From NCBI RefSeq assembly GCF_943913045.1, contig NZ_CALTVH010000003.1:1-64000 (forward strand): a DNA stretch of 64,000 bases, in the 5' to 3' direction. Each line of letters starts with the position of its first letter. The stretch's first letter is position 1. Source of the stretch: an uncultured Ezakiella sp. GTDB taxonomy: Bacteria > Bacillota > Clostridia > Tissierellales > Peptoniphilaceae. Both the position numbers and the translations under genes were made by a program. The notes below the pieces were generated by a model. The model saw only the letters and a list, made by a program, of their open reading frames with translations, searched no databases and was not told where the DNA came from. Below are positions 9,938 through 19,580 of this stretch, piece by piece.

Positions 9938-10960
9938 CTAAAATTGATCCAAAAATCTCTTGTCGTTGTCAAAGAGCAAACGCAGATTATTTATATCGTG
10001 CTTAACCATAACAAGTCTGTCTAGGCCCATGCCGAAAGCAAAACCTGTATAGACTTCAGGATCAATGCCGCAGTTTCTCAAAACATTTGGGTGAACCATA
10101 CCGCAGCCCAAGAGCTCCATAGACCAACCAGTGCCGTTGCATTTTTCACATCCCTTGCCTCCGCAATTTGTGCAAGTTACGTCAACCTCAAAACTTGGCT
10201 CTGTAAATGGAAAATAGTGAGGCCTAAATCTGGTATCCAGTTCTTGGCCAAAGAGTTCAATAAGGACAGTTTTGATTGTGCTCTTTAAGTTGGCGATTGA
10301 AATAGCTTTATCAACTACCAGGCCTTCAATTTGGTGAAACATAGGTGAGTGAGTATCATCCACTTCGTCATTTCTAAAGGTCCTGCCTGCTGATATCATC
10401 TTTAACGGAGCTCCGTATTCCTTCATAGCCCTAATTTGAACCGGCGATGTATGACTCCTTAAAACATGGTCCTTGTCCATATAAAAGGTATCGCTCATGT
10501 CACGGCTTGGGTGATCAAGCGGAGAATTTAGAAGGTCAAAGTTATTTTCTACAGTTTCAATTTCTGGACCATCCAAAACCTTAAAGCCCATTGACAGGAA
10601 TAAATCTTCCAGCTGCCTCTTGGTTTCAGCTAATGGATGAAGATGGCCTATGTCCTTTTGCTTTTTAGGAATTGTAACGTCCAAGTATTCTTTTTCAATA
10701 GTTGCTTGTTTTTCTGCTTCCTTTAGCTCGGCCATCTTTTCTTCGATGGATTCTTCCAGATAGTCTCTGATTTCATTTGCAACCTTACCCATCTTTGGAC
10801 GCTCTTCTTTGGATAGCTTGCCCATTTCCTTTAAAATATCGGTTAGCTTGCCTTTCTTGCCAAGGTATTCTACCTTGGTGTCAATTATACTTTGAATTGA
10901 ATCAGCAGAATCAAGTCTTTCTTTTACCTCTTCTCTTAAATTCATTAACTTGTCTAACAT
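9938..10960 (-). CDS. pheS: Phenylalanyl-tRNA synthetase alpha subunit
   Basis: 340-aa catalytic subunit of a class II synthetase that attaches phenylalanine to tRNA-Phe. An N-terminal coiled coil (about 1-85) is followed by the catalytic domain with motif 2 (AGRTFRNDEVDDTHSPMFHQ begins about 192) and motif 3 GFAFGMGLDRLVM (about 306-318). The class II alanine/glycine discriminating region GFAFG is intact. CGGAGG precedes the ATG and overlaps the end of the upstream methyltransferase gene. I saw no T-box leader in front of the operon. Confidence 0.97.
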   Translation of the reverse strand: MLDKLMNLREEVKERLDSADSIQSIIDTKVEYLGKKGKLTDILKEMGKLSKEERPKMGKVANEIRDYLEESIEEKMAELKEAEKQATIEKEYLDVTIPKKQKDIGHLHPLAETKRQLEDLFLSMGFKVLDGPEIETVENNFDLLNSPLDHPSRDMSDTFYMDKDHVLRSHTSPVQIRAMKEYGAPLKMISAGRTFRNDEVDDTHSPMFHQIEGLVVDKAISIANLKSTIKTVLIELFGQELDTRFRPHYFPFTEPSFEVDVTCTNCGGKGCEKCNGTGWSMELLGCGMVHPNVLRNCGIDPEVYTGFAFGMGLDRLVMVKHDINNLRLLFDNDKRFLDQF

Positions 10961-11692
10961 TTATACCTCCGTAAATATATACATCAAAATTCCAGCAGCC
11001 ACGCCCAGGTTCAAGCTCTCGGCGTCACCCCTCATTGGTATTGTAAATTTATCATCGCACATGGCAACCAGCTCATCACTTAGCCCCTTGGACTCATTGC
11101 CAAAGGCGACTATGATCTTGCCATTTATAATCTTTTTGCTCTTGCCGTGGGGCAGTGTCCCCACAATTTTGTAGCCATCTTCCTTTAATGACTTCAAATC
11201 ATCCAGGTCCATGGACCTTAAGTTTACTCTGAAAACCGATCCCATCGAGGACCTCACAACCTTGTCATTATAAAAATCAACTGACTGGTGACTAGTGACC
11301 ACGTCCTTAATGCCAAAGGCATCTGCAGTCCTAATAATAGTCCCCAGATTGCCTGGGTCAGAAATATCCTCCAGGTAAATAATTAAATCCGACAAATGCT
11401 CATTTGAAAATCGTTTTTTAACCAAGGCTATGGACTCTCGTCCACTCACAGTTTGCGAAAGTTTTTTTATTATTTCTTCCGACACGACCGTACCCCTTAT
11501 GTTAAAATTTTCAAGCAAGTCCTCCGCATAAGCCTCGCTAACCAAGACCTCTTCTATATCAGCCCCAGTCCTCAAAGCCTCCTCCAGCATGGTAAAACCC
11601 TCCACCATAAAGTGGTCGGACTTTCTTGCATAAGAAGCGTTTGAAAGCTTGCGAATTTCCTTTACTATTTTATTGTTCAAAGAACTTATCAT
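10961..11692 (-). CDS. TrmH/SpoU-family RNA 2'-O-methyltransferase
   Basis: A 243-aa SPOUT methyltransferase that uses S-adenosylmethionine to methylate a ribose in rRNA or tRNA. The N-terminal substrate-binding domain (about 1-95) is followed by the trefoil-knot domain with motif 1 ISDPGNLGTIIRTADAFG (about 109-126), motif 2 AFGNESKGLSDEL and motif 3 MRGDAESLNLGVAAGI. I place the start at ATG 11692, preceded by GGGGGG; an in-frame TTG at 11707 would add five residues but has no site in front. B. subtilis also has such a gene (ysgA) just before pheS. The exact target cannot be told from sequence. Confidence 0.9.
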   Translation of the reverse strand: MISSLNNKIVKEIRKLSNASYARKSDHFMVEGFTMLEEALRTGADIEEVLVSEAYAEDLLENFNIRGTVVSEEIIKKLSQTVSGRESIALVKKRFSNEHLSDLIIYLEDISDPGNLGTIIRTADAFGIKDVVTSHQSVDFYNDKVVRSSMGSVFRVNLRSMDLDDLKSLKEDGYKIVGTLPHGKSKKIINGKIIVAFGNESKGLSDELVAMCDDKFTIPMRGDAESLNLGVAAGILMYIFTEV

Positions 11693-11735
11693 AAGCCCCC
11701 CAATCAACCATTATAAATATACTTATATAGGCTAT

Positions 11736-11764
11736 ATTATACTACTAACGGCCAATAAATTCAA
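11736..11764 (-). promoter_or_regulatory. Promoter of the methyltransferase-pheST-argS operon
   Basis: On the minus strand TTGAAT (11759-11764), a 17-bp spacer and a perfect TATAAT (11736-11741) form a sigma-A-type promoter about 45 bp upstream of the first gene. Confidence 0.75.
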
Positions 11765-11853
11765 TCATTGACTTGATTTTAAAGGATAATTAACTTTTAA
11801 AAATAAAATGATTTTATAAAAGCATTTAAATTTCAAAAAATAAAGGCTTGTAA

Positions 11854-11880
11854 TAAAAAAGAGAGGTGTTCTACCTCTCA
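11854..11880 (-). terminator. Intrinsic terminator of the ABC exporter gene
   Basis: Minus strand GAGAGGT, a loop of five bases and ACCTCTC followed by seven T. The stem overlaps the last codons and stop of the gene. Confidence 0.85.
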
Positions 11881-13478
11881 CTTACATAAACTGTTTTATT
11901 TTTAATTTCAACCACATGGTTACAATAGTTCATGATATCCTTGTTGTGGCTTATAATAAATATTATCTTATCATCAACATTTTTCAAAACTTCAGTCAAA
12001 ATTTCTGTCTCAGTATCCTTATCCAAAGATGATGTTGGCTCGTCAAGGATTACAATCTTGGCATCTTCTGTAAAATATCTGGATAAGGCAATTCTTTGCT
12101 TGTCTCCGCCAGACAAATTTGCCCCATTTTCTACGATCATCTCATCTAAATTTTTAAACTTTGATAAAAACGGCATAGACTCATAAACTTTTCTTGCAAG
12201 TGGCTTTCTACCAAAGTTTAAATTGTTGTAAATAGTGTCCGTAATTATTGGAGTGTTTTGTGAATAATAGGAAACGGCCTTTAGATATTCTGTGTTTTTT
12301 ATATCCTCGATGGGAATGTCATTGATATAAATCCCCTCTGCATCTCTAAATTTGGCAATTAATTTTACAAGCGTGCTCTTGCCTGTTCCGCTTTCACCCA
12401 TAATGCCAACAATATCACCCTTTGTAAATTCCATCTGGACATCATTTAGCAAATTTTTCCCCATTACATCAACTGATTTTATATCAAAGGAAATCTTATC
12501 CAAATTTTTAGGCATATCTTTGCTGCCATCATGGTCTTCAAAATTAATTAAGGTCACAAGAAATTCATCAGCTGCCTTGATCCTCGCAAGGCCAAGATTA
12601 GTAAAAGTCAATCCACGAATAGCATTTGAAAAGTAAGGGAAAACTAATATTACATAGACGACTCCGCCGAATGACTCCTGGTTATTAAGAGCAAGGGCCG
12701 CCAGGAAAATTATGGTCAGGTTCTGTATAATTTGATTTAAACCTATCAGTAAACCCGAGACCCCATTGGCTACATAATTCACCTTTTTGCGGACGCCTTC
12801 TGATTTTAATATATTGTCAGAAAGTATAGGCAAAAGCCTTTCATTTTCTGGGTTTTGCTTTATAAAATCCGCCTGTGATACAACCGAATTAATATTTCTG
12901 TTGGACTCTGTACTTGCATTCATAAGGCCAACAGATAGTTTTCCTAGTTTTTTGTTCAGGGCCTTAAAGCCAAAGTAATGGATAGGTATAATTATAAACA
13001 TTAAAATAGCTGCAATATGGTTTAAATTCCAAGCGATTATAATAGTTACTACAATCGTAACAACATTGACCAAAAGAGCTGGTATAAGATCAAAATAAAA
13101 TCCAGCATAAGCCTCTGCAGTATTATAAGTAAGCTCTCTAATAGCGGTCGGCCCTTCCTCTATGTACTTGTCGTATTTTAGTTTAAAGACGTCTGTGTGT
13201 AGTAAATCGCTCGCCCTGCCATGGTACTCTTGGACCAATTGGTTTTTTGTAAATACAGATACAAAGTCCACCAAATAGCCTGCTGCCAAGAGCAAGATAA
13301 CCTTTGCAATGTCCTTGGCCCCAATAGTCCCAACATTTTCAATAGTGTTATTAAGAGTAATAGGTGCAATCACAAATAGAATTGCCGAGAGTAAGGACAA
13401 AGCTAAGAGCAACACAAATCCAGACTTATTTACAATCTTAAACATATTTTTCTTCTTCATCTTTAATTCATTCTGCAT
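11871..13478 (-). CDS. ABC exporter half-transporter (permease fused to ATPase)
   Basis: 535 aa. The N-terminal transmembrane domain has about six helices (near 18-38, 55-75, 125-165, 235-285) and the C-terminal ATPase domain (about 315-535) carries Walker A GESGTGKST, signature LSGGDKQR, Walker B IVILDEPTS and switch histidine ISHNKD. This is the layout of homodimeric or heterodimeric exporters of drugs, lipids or peptides. No partner transporter or substrate gene is adjacent, so the substrate is unknown. It is a single-gene unit with its own promoter and terminator between the pheST operon and smpB. Confidence 0.9.
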   Translation of the reverse strand: MQNELKMKKKNMFKIVNKSGFVLLLALSLLSAILFVIAPITLNNTIENVGTIGAKDIAKVILLLAAGYLVDFVSVFTKNQLVQEYHGRASDLLHTDVFKLKYDKYIEEGPTAIRELTYNTAEAYAGFYFDLIPALLVNVVTIVVTIIIAWNLNHIAAILMFIIIPIHYFGFKALNKKLGKLSVGLMNASTESNRNINSVVSQADFIKQNPENERLLPILSDNILKSEGVRKKVNYVANGVSGLLIGLNQIIQNLTIIFLAALALNNQESFGGVVYVILVFPYFSNAIRGLTFTNLGLARIKAADEFLVTLINFEDHDGSKDMPKNLDKISFDIKSVDVMGKNLLNDVQMEFTKGDIVGIMGESGTGKSTLVKLIAKFRDAEGIYINDIPIEDIKNTEYLKAVSYYSQNTPIITDTIYNNLNFGRKPLARKVYESMPFLSKFKNLDEMIVENGANLSGGDKQRIALSRYFTEDAKIVILDEPTSSLDKDTETEILTEVLKNVDDKIIFIISHNKDIMNYCNHVVEIKNKTVYVSER

Positions 13479-13531
13479 TTTTAGACCACCTTAATAAATA
13501 TATAATCCAACAAAAATCATTTCTATTTTTA

Positions 13532-13559
13532 ATTATACACCCCCCCAATTTTTTGTCAA
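13532..13559 (-). promoter_or_regulatory. Promoter of the ABC exporter with a G7 run in its spacer
   Basis: On the minus strand TTGACA (13554-13559), a 16-bp spacer and TATAAT (13532-13537): both boxes match the sigma-A consensus perfectly. The spacer contains seven consecutive G (13540-13546). A change in tract length would alter the spacing between the boxes. Confidence 0.8.
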
Positions 13560-13560
13560 A

Positions 13561-13588
13561 TAAAAAGAGAGGTTAAATATACCTCTCC
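13561..13588 (-). terminator. Intrinsic terminator after smpB
   Basis: Minus strand GAGAGGT, a 7-base loop and ACCTCTC, then TTTTTA. It overlaps the smpB stop codon and lies two bases from the -35 box of the next gene. Confidence 0.85.
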
Positions 13589-14010
13589 AAAGATCTCTTT
13601 ATATCTCTTTCTTTAATTGACTCACGTTTGTCGTAAAGTTTTTTACCGCGGGCGATGGCTATTTCCATTTTGATTAGCCCGTTTTTTAAATAAAGGCTAA
13701 GGGGAATTACCGCCATACCCTTTTGCATGACTTCTTGGTTAATCCTCAGGATTTCCCTCTTGTTTAACAAAAGCTTGCGGTCTCTTAAGGGGTCGACATT
13801 AAAAATATTGCCTTCCTTGTAAGGGCTGATGTGCATGCCCACCACAAAGGCCTCGTTATTTCTAATAACACAATAGGATTCTTTTAAATTGGCCTTGCCA
13901 GCGCGTATACTTTTTACTTCTGTTCCCTTTAAGGCAATGCCTGCCTCATAGGTCTTCTCTATAAAATAATCGTGTCTGGCTTTTCTATTGGTCGCTAGAG
14001 TTTTTTCCAT
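13573..14010 (-). CDS. smpB: SsrA-binding protein SmpB
   Basis: A 145-aa beta-barrel protein that delivers tmRNA to stalled ribosomes during trans-translation. It shows the family landmarks [29 protein letters not shown] and the C-terminal tail KGKK-type [17 protein letters not shown] directly abuts an in-frame ATG at 14016 (no spacing) but lies 6 bases before the ATG at 14010, which I therefore take as the start. The gene overlaps the 3' end of rnr, a classic pairing because RNase R degrades the mRNAs released by tmRNA. No tmRNA gene is seen nearby. Confidence 0.95.
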   Translation of the reverse strand: MEKTLATNRKARHDYFIEKTYEAGIALKGTEVKSIRAGKANLKESYCVIRNNEAFVVGMHISPYKEGNIFNVDPLRDRKLLLNKREILRINQEVMQKGMAVIPLSLYLKNGLIKMEIAIARGKKLYDKRESIKERDIKRSLERYI

Positions 14011-16075
14011 ACTCATCCTCCCCTACGAATTCAAAATCTATCTGCATCCTAGAAACGCTAACGTTAACTACCTTTACATAGACTCTCTTGCCTACTTCAA
14101 GATCTCCGTCAAAGTTTTTCGCCCTAGCAGTCATGGTTTTTTCGTCAAATCTATAGTTCTCAATATAATCTGCATGAATCAAGCCTTCAACTGTGTTGTC
14201 CAGCATGGCAAAAATTCCAAACTCGACCACTCCACTGATTTTGGCTGGATAAACTTCGCCAATCTTTTCCTTCATGTATTCACATTTTTTCAGCTGAATG
14301 GCATCTCTTTCAAGGTCTAAGACAACTCTTTCAACTGAGGTTGCGCGTTCGCCAATTTCCTTGGCCTGGTCTTCAAAAATCGAAATATTTTTCTTGGATA
14401 ACTTGCCCTCCATATCCATGGACATAATCCTGTGGATAAATAAATCTGGATACCGCCTAATAGGTGCGGTAAAATGCGAATAATTTTCCAGGGCAAGGGC
14501 AAAGTGACCCTCATTTTCATCTCTATAGTCAGCCTTGGTCATGGACCTCAAGACCAAATCATTTATCCTTTCATAGGCGTCCATATCCTTGGCCCTTTCC
14601 AAAAGTTCTTGGAATTTTTTAGCATCCATGTCGTCTTCGACCTTGAGTCCGTATGGTCTAAGGAGTGTCCTTAGAGTTGCAATCTTTTCATCAGTCGGTG
14701 CCTCGTGGACCCTATACAAGAATGGAAACATCTTTACAAAATACTTGGTCGCCACCATTTTATTGGTGATGATCATAAATTCTTCTATTATTCTTTCGCT
14801 AAGTCCCCGGTCTCTGACCTTAATATCAGTAACCTTGCCCTTGTCATCAGTTGCAATCTCAGGTTCCAGAGACATAAACTCGATTGTACCCCTTTTAACA
14901 GAGGCCTTTTTTAATATTTCATACAAATCCTTGCAGGCATTAAAAAAATCCCCAATAGAATTGTAGGGCTCTATTGACTCACCGTCGTAAAATTTATTTA
15001 GGTCTTCATAATTCAACCTATAATCGGATTCTATAATTGATTTGTCAATTGAAATCAATTCCGCATTGCCAGATTTATCAACCTTCATCCTAACAGACAT
15101 AGCATAGCGGTCTTCATTTGGATTTAATGAGCAAACTCCATTTGAAATCACTTCTGGTAGCATAGGAATTACTAAGCCTGGTAGGTAAATGCTCATCTGC
15201 CTGTTATAGCATTCATGGTCAAGCTTGGAATAAGATTTTACATAGTGACTGACATCTGCAATGTGGACAGTGAGTATATAAGAATTTCCGTCGACGTCAA
15301 TTGAAATTGCATCGTCAAAGTCCTTGGCGTCCTTGCCGTCGATAGTTACAGTTAATAAGTCCCTATAATCTTTTCTTGCCTTAGGCACAATCGCTTCCTT
15401 AGAGACTTCATCGGCTTCCCTTAAAACTTCGTCAGTAAAAGTCGCAGGTACACTTGCATCCACAACCAGAGACATTAGGTCCACATGCTTTTCGCCCTTG
15501 AAGCCAATAAACTCTTTTATCTTGGCCCGATAAACTCCCCTGCCTTCGTCAAAGGAAATTATTTCTACCCTATAAAGTCCGCCTTCCCTTAAGGAATATT
15601 CATCATAGTTTAAAATCTTAATTGGATAAGAGAGTTCCCTTTCAGCTTGAATAATTAATTTCTTCCGTCTTTTGATGGCCATGCCAACCAAAGACTTGTT
15701 TGTAAAATCAACATCTCTTACAAAGGCAATTTCCCTTCCCCTTTCCTTGCCGACAATTTCATATTCAACTATATCCCTATCCATGGCTCCCATGGTTTTG
15801 CCAGCCGGTACAAAGTAATCGTCTCCGTCCTTGTTTTCTATAAAACCATAGTTTTGCCTGGTAGCCATAAAGGTCCCCTTGTAGACTTTGGCAGGACCAA
15901 TCTTTACATTGCCCCTTTGATCCATATGAATAGTCCCCTCGGAAACCATTTGGTCAAGGGTCTTGTTAAATTTTCTCTTGTCCTTTTTGCTGATGCCGAG
16001 GATTTTTTGCAGCTTGTCCTTGTCAACAGACTTGAGCTCAGATACGACCATTTTTATTTTTTCTTTTATCTTCAT
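13985..16075 (-). CDS. rnr: Ribonuclease R
   Basis: A 696-aa processive 3'-5' exoribonuclease. It has an N-terminal winged-helix segment (about 1-60), cold-shock domains (about 65-215), the RNB catalytic domain (about 240-570) with the metal-binding aspartate cluster in DAKDFDDAI, and a C-terminal S1 domain (about 610-690). AGGAGG lies 5 bases before the ATG. Only 46 bp separate it from ddl and these contain a terminator, so expression probably needs read-through or a promoter inside ddl. It overlaps smpB by 26 bases. Confidence 0.96.
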   Translation of the reverse strand: MKIKEKIKMVVSELKSVDKDKLQKILGISKKDKRKFNKTLDQMVSEGTIHMDQRGNVKIGPAKVYKGTFMATRQNYGFIENKDGDDYFVPAGKTMGAMDRDIVEYEIVGKERGREIAFVRDVDFTNKSLVGMAIKRRKKLIIQAERELSYPIKILNYDEYSLREGGLYRVEIISFDEGRGVYRAKIKEFIGFKGEKHVDLMSLVVDASVPATFTDEVLREADEVSKEAIVPKARKDYRDLLTVTIDGKDAKDFDDAISIDVDGNSYILTVHIADVSHYVKSYSKLDHECYNRQMSIYLPGLVIPMLPEVISNGVCSLNPNEDRYAMSVRMKVDKSGNAELISIDKSIIESDYRLNYEDLNKFYDGESIEPYNSIGDFFNACKDLYEILKKASVKRGTIEFMSLEPEIATDDKGKVTDIKVRDRGLSERIIEEFMIITNKMVATKYFVKMFPFLYRVHEAPTDEKIATLRTLLRPYGLKVEDDMDAKKFQELLERAKDMDAYERINDLVLRSMTKADYRDENEGHFALALENYSHFTAPIRRYPDLFIHRIMSMDMEGKLSKKNISIFEDQAKEIGERATSVERVVLDLERDAIQLKKCEYMKEKIGEVYPAKISGVVEFGIFAMLDNTVEGLIHADYIENYRFDEKTMTARAKNFDGDLEVGKRVYVKVVNVSVSRMQIDFEFVGEDEYGKNSSDQ

Positions 16076-16086
16076 ATGAACCTCCT

Positions 16087-16118
16087 AAAAAAACTCTAAA
16101 CAAAGTCTAGAGTTTTTT
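16087..16118 (-). terminator. Terminator between ddl and rnr, abutting the rnr ribosome-binding site
   Basis: Minus strand ACTCTAGAC, a short loop and GTTTAGAGT (one A-C mismatch) followed by seven T that run directly into the AGGAGG of rnr. A T-run on the other side makes it potentially bidirectional. Confidence 0.75.
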
Positions 16119-16121
16119 ATC

Positions 16122-17264
16122 TTACAGTTTGGATCCAAAACTTGTCTTATTAAATAAGTCTGCATCAAACCTATAATTAGTTTCTTTTTCTTCTTCATTA
16201 GCCTTAATGGCTATGTCAATCATCTTGTCAATGACGGCCTTAAAGGTATAGCCCATGTCCTCCCACAGATAAAATCCGTATGAACCCGGCAGGGTGTTAA
16301 TTTCATTTACAAAAAGTTCCTTGTCCTTGTTGCAAAGAATATCTATACGAGCATTTCCCCTGGTGTCCAGACAAATAAATGCTTCCTTGGCTAACCTTTG
16401 AGCTTCAGCTGCCAATTCTTCGTCTTCCAAAAATTTATGCTTACCGCCAGTTATCTTTGACTTTGAACCAGCCTCATATTTTTTCTCGAAGGAATAAAAT
16501 TCGCCAACACCCTCAGGTACTTCGACTCTGGATACTTCAACGTCACTCTTCATTCCCATTACGCCGACATTAAATTCAACTGCGCCCACAACTGATTCTT
16601 CAACAATAATTTTTCTATCAAATTCTTTGGCAATGGCAATGGCATCTCTTAGGCTGATCTCATCAGTCGCTTCCTTGATTCCAATACTTGAACCTAGGCT
16701 TGCTGGCTTAACATACATTGGAAATTTGAGTTTGGCCATTAGCCCTTGGATAATATCACTTTCATGCTTTTCATAGTCTGACCTATAAAACCACATGTGC
16801 TTAACCACAGGAATATCGTTTGCCTTAAAGACATCCTTCATAATAATCTTATCCATGCCTAGAGATGAAGACATAAGTGATGGCCCTGTAAATGGAATTC
16901 CATTTGTTTCAAAAACCCCTTGGATAGCCCCGTCTTCTCCGTGCGAACCGTGAAGGCCGTTTAAGACACAGTCAATTTCGATTTTTTCTTCCTTGGCAAA
17001 GAGGCCGCCTTTTTCAATATATAAATTGTGATCGCCATAATTTGTAGCAAATCTAACTGATTTTTTGTCCCTAAACTCATTGGTCTTGAAGCACCTAAAA
17101 TCCTTATAGCACTCACCTGTAAACATTTGCCCGTCCTTGTCTATAAAAACAGGAATGACATTGTATTTATTTTTGTCTAAATTTTCTATGGCTTGGATGC
17201 CTGTAATAACACTTACTTCGTGTTCAACGGCCCTTCCCCCATAGATAACAACAATATTTTTCAT
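16122..17264 (-). CDS. ddl: D-alanine--D-alanine ligase
   Basis: A 380-aa ATP-grasp enzyme that makes D-Ala-D-Ala for peptidoglycan. It has the N-terminal GGRAVEHEVS motif (about 9-18), the loop LHGSHGEDG, the ATP-grasp core with VKPASLGSSIG, and ARIDILCNKD plus NEINTLPGS at the C-terminus. The omega-loop segment FYSFEKKY keeps the tyrosine typical of D-Ala-D-Ala ligases rather than the phenylalanine of D-Ala-D-Lac ligases, which predicts a vancomycin-sensitive precursor. AGAGGTG precedes the start; the gene lies 9 bases after the MurF-type ligase that uses its product. Confidence 0.96.
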   Translation of the reverse strand: MKNIVVIYGGRAVEHEVSVITGIQAIENLDKNKYNVIPVFIDKDGQMFTGECYKDFRCFKTNEFRDKKSVRFATNYGDHNLYIEKGGLFAKEEKIEIDCVLNGLHGSHGEDGAIQGVFETNGIPFTGPSLMSSSLGMDKIIMKDVFKANDIPVVKHMWFYRSDYEKHESDIIQGLMAKLKFPMYVKPASLGSSIGIKEATDEISLRDAIAIAKEFDRKIIVEESVVGAVEFNVGVMGMKSDVEVSRVEVPEGVGEFYSFEKKYEAGSKSKITGGKHKFLEDEELAAEAQRLAKEAFICLDTRGNARIDILCNKDKELFVNEINTLPGSYGFYLWEDMGYTFKAVIDKMIDIAIKANEEEKETNYRFDADLFNKTSFGSKL

Positions 17265-17273
17265 CTTTCACCT

Positions 17274-18794
17274 CTAATAAATATCTGTAAGATCATTTTC
17301 AAATAATACTACATCACCAGGCGATAAAATTTCACCCAAGAGCTTTGTCGCATCGTCCAAAGTATCAACCCTATAATTCTTGTGGTCTTCATTTTGGTCT
17401 GCTTCAACTCCCCTGTGGACATCGTCTGCAATTTTTTTGCCAACCAAAATTGAAATATCTGTCATCTTGGCAATTTCCTGGCCTAGTTTAAAGTTCTCAA
17501 TCTCTTGCAAGTCTCCAAGCTCAACCATACCAGGTGTGACAATAATTTTCTTGCCGCCTTCAAATAGATTTAAAACCTCAAGGGCAGCCCTGGCTCCATC
17601 TGGATTGGAATTAAAAGCGTCATCGATTACAATGGCTCCGCCTGGATTTTTTATAATATTTAGCCTGTGCTCAACTTGTTCAAGGTTTGCAATGGCCTTT
17701 ATAATGTCTTCCTTTTGCACGCCAACTTCAATAGCAGCTTGAGTGGCCATTACAATATTTAAAATATTGTGCCTGCCCAAAAGCTTTGTATGAGCTTCCA
17801 TTGGTCCATCGGCAAAGTTGATATCAAAAACTGTGCCATTTTCATTTATAGTTTTAATTGTAGCTGTCAGGTCTCCATTATCTATGCCCACCTTGTTGCA
17901 GTCCAGTTTTCTTTTATTTGCTTCATTTAAAACCAATTCGCTATCTGCATTTACGATTATAGCTTTATTTTTTAAACCATCTGCAAGTTCAAATTTCGTC
18001 TTAATAATATTTTCAATAGAGCCAAAAGTTTCCAAATGGCAGGGACCGATATTTGTAATAATGCCAATATCTGGGAAGACAAGGTCAACTAGCTCCTTGA
18101 TTTCTCCAGTATATCTTGCTCCCATTTCAGCGATGAAAATCTGATGGTTTTCATTTAATTCGTTGTTTATAATCTTGGAAAGCCCCATAGGAGTATTAAA
18201 ACTCGATGGCGAACTGTAAACTCTCTTATAATTAGACAAGATTTGAGCCAATATTGTCTTGGTAGATGTCTTGCCGTAAGATCCTGTAATGGCAATAACC
18301 GTTAGGCCATTAATTTTTAGGTCCTTGATCTTATCTTGAGCCATCTTGTAAAACTTATTATTAACCCTCTTTTCATGGGGATTAATAATATAAAGAGCCA
18401 ACATCATTATCCTTGATTGATAAAAATAAAGTAAAAGTGCTACAAATATTATCAATGATACATAAAGTACATAGGCCATCGAATCCATCTTAACAAAGAA
18501 AGAAATCGATAATAAGGCCAGCAAGATAAGAGCATTTATAATAGTATTTGTTATTAAAAGTCTCTTGGCCCTATCAGTGTAAACCAAAGGCTTTTTGGAA
18601 TCACTCATCTTGGTCTTGTCCTTGGAAAATGAATAGGCCTTGTCCCTGTTACTTGCTATCCACTCCTTGTATTCAGCAGGAATATAGCCAAGCTGTTGGA
18701 CCATTTGCAAAAAATATGTGCTTCTAATATACAAAAGAATATTAAAAAGTCCAACCAATAATATTATCAAAATTACTTGTAAAGTTTCAAACAT
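17274..18794 (-). CDS. Membrane-anchored MurF-type Mur ligase
   Basis: 506 aa. The Mur-ligase central and C-terminal domains (about 155-506) show the P-loop TGSYGKTSTKT, the carbamyl-lysine region IIKTKFELADG, VIDDAFNSNPDG and VEHRL. These fit MurF, which adds D-Ala-D-Ala to UDP-MurNAc-tripeptide, and the gene lies directly upstream of ddl. The usual soluble UDP-binding N-terminal domain of MurF is missing. In its place are three hydrophobic segments (about 5-25, 82-102 and 108-128) and a linker. It may be the cell's MurF or a membrane-associated relative acting on a different Mur substrate. Its ATG follows the hydrolase stop immediately (TAGATG). Confidence 0.85.
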   Translation of the reverse strand: MFETLQVILIILLVGLFNILLYIRSTYFLQMVQQLGYIPAEYKEWIASNRDKAYSFSKDKTKMSDSKKPLVYTDRAKRLLITNTIINALILLALLSISFFVKMDSMAYVLYVSLIIFVALLLYFYQSRIMMLALYIINPHEKRVNNKFYKMAQDKIKDLKINGLTVIAITGSYGKTSTKTILAQILSNYKRVYSSPSSFNTPMGLSKIINNELNENHQIFIAEMGARYTGEIKELVDLVFPDIGIITNIGPCHLETFGSIENIIKTKFELADGLKNKAIIVNADSELVLNEANKRKLDCNKVGIDNGDLTATIKTINENGTVFDINFADGPMEAHTKLLGRHNILNIVMATQAAIEVGVQKEDIIKAIANLEQVEHRLNIIKNPGGAIVIDDAFNSNPDGARAALEVLNLFEGGKKIIVTPGMVELGDLQEIENFKLGQEIAKMTDISILVGKKIADDVHRGVEADQNEDHKNYRVDTLDDATKLLGEILSPGDVVLFENDLTDIY

Positions 18795-19547
18795 CTAATC
18801 CTCCAAAAATGGTTCTACCACATTTCTAAATCCTATTATATCATCTAAGTAAGAGTAATGTCCACCGTCAAGGACCTCCAGCTTGCAAGAAGGAATTTTC
18901 TTTTCCATCATCTGGCCCATCCAAAGAGGTGTATCCATATCATTTTTACCCCATACGGCAAGAGTTGGAACATTAAGTTTTTCTAATTTTTCTGTTAAGT
19001 CTTCGTTTACAACTCTGACCAAAATCTTTCTCATAACGCCATCTGCACTTTTGTAATCAGCTGATCCGTGTTTTTTGTAAAACTTTTCTAGATTTTTTTC
19101 TCCCCTAAATAAAATATAAAACTTTTTCATAAGTTTAAAATATCTAATTTTAAATTTACTTTTAAAATCCAGTGGCGCTTTTATGCCAGATGCGTCAATC
19201 AAAACTAGTTTTTCAATTGGATGAGATGGCCTGGATGCGATTTCAATCCCACATTTGCCCCCGTAAGAGTGACCCAGATAGTAGACATTGGTTAAATTTA
19301 ATTGGCCCATAAATTTTAAAATTATATCGGCATAATCGCTTGTGCCTATAACATCTTTTGGCTTATCGCTCTTATCATGTCCAGGCAGAGCCATGGCTAT
19401 AACCCTATACTTGTGTTTGAGTGAATTAATAACGGGTTTCATGGCTGCAATAGAAGCTCCCCAACCATGGACGACAAAGGCAACTTGGTCGCAGGTCGCG
19501 TTCTCCTCTTCATAATAAATTTTTATACCATCAATATCTATATACAT
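18795..19547 (-). CDS. Alpha/beta-fold hydrolase
   Basis: 250 aa with the oxyanion-hole motif HGWG (about 27-30), the nucleophile elbow GHSYGG (serine near 93), an acidic residue in the WGKNDMDTP region and the catalytic histidine in GGHYSYLDD near the C-terminus, so the triad is complete. Substrate is unknown. I choose ATG at 19547, preceded by GAGG at 5 bases; an in-frame GTG at 19553 falls on that site. It is the first gene of the hydrolase-MurF-ddl unit, but the hppA terminator ends only about 33 bp upstream. Confidence 0.85.
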   Translation of the reverse strand: MYIDIDGIKIYYEEENATCDQVAFVVHGWGASIAAMKPVINSLKHKYRVIAMALPGHDKSDKPKDVIGTSDYADIILKFMGQLNLTNVYYLGHSYGGKCGIEIASRPSHPIEKLVLIDASGIKAPLDFKSKFKIRYFKLMKKFYILFRGEKNLEKFYKKHGSADYKSADGVMRKILVRVVNEDLTEKLEKLNVPTLAVWGKNDMDTPLWMGQMMEKKIPSCKLEVLDGGHYSYLDDIIGFRNVVEPFLED

Positions 19548-19580
19548 AGTCACCTCATCTTAAAATATGTAAGTATAATT

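Noticed and set aside
10961..11870. Possible T-box leader before pheST or tmRNA gene near smpB
   Set aside because: No specifier hairpin or TGG-type antiterminator is seen before the operon, and the gaps near smpB (under 170 bp) are too short for tmRNA.
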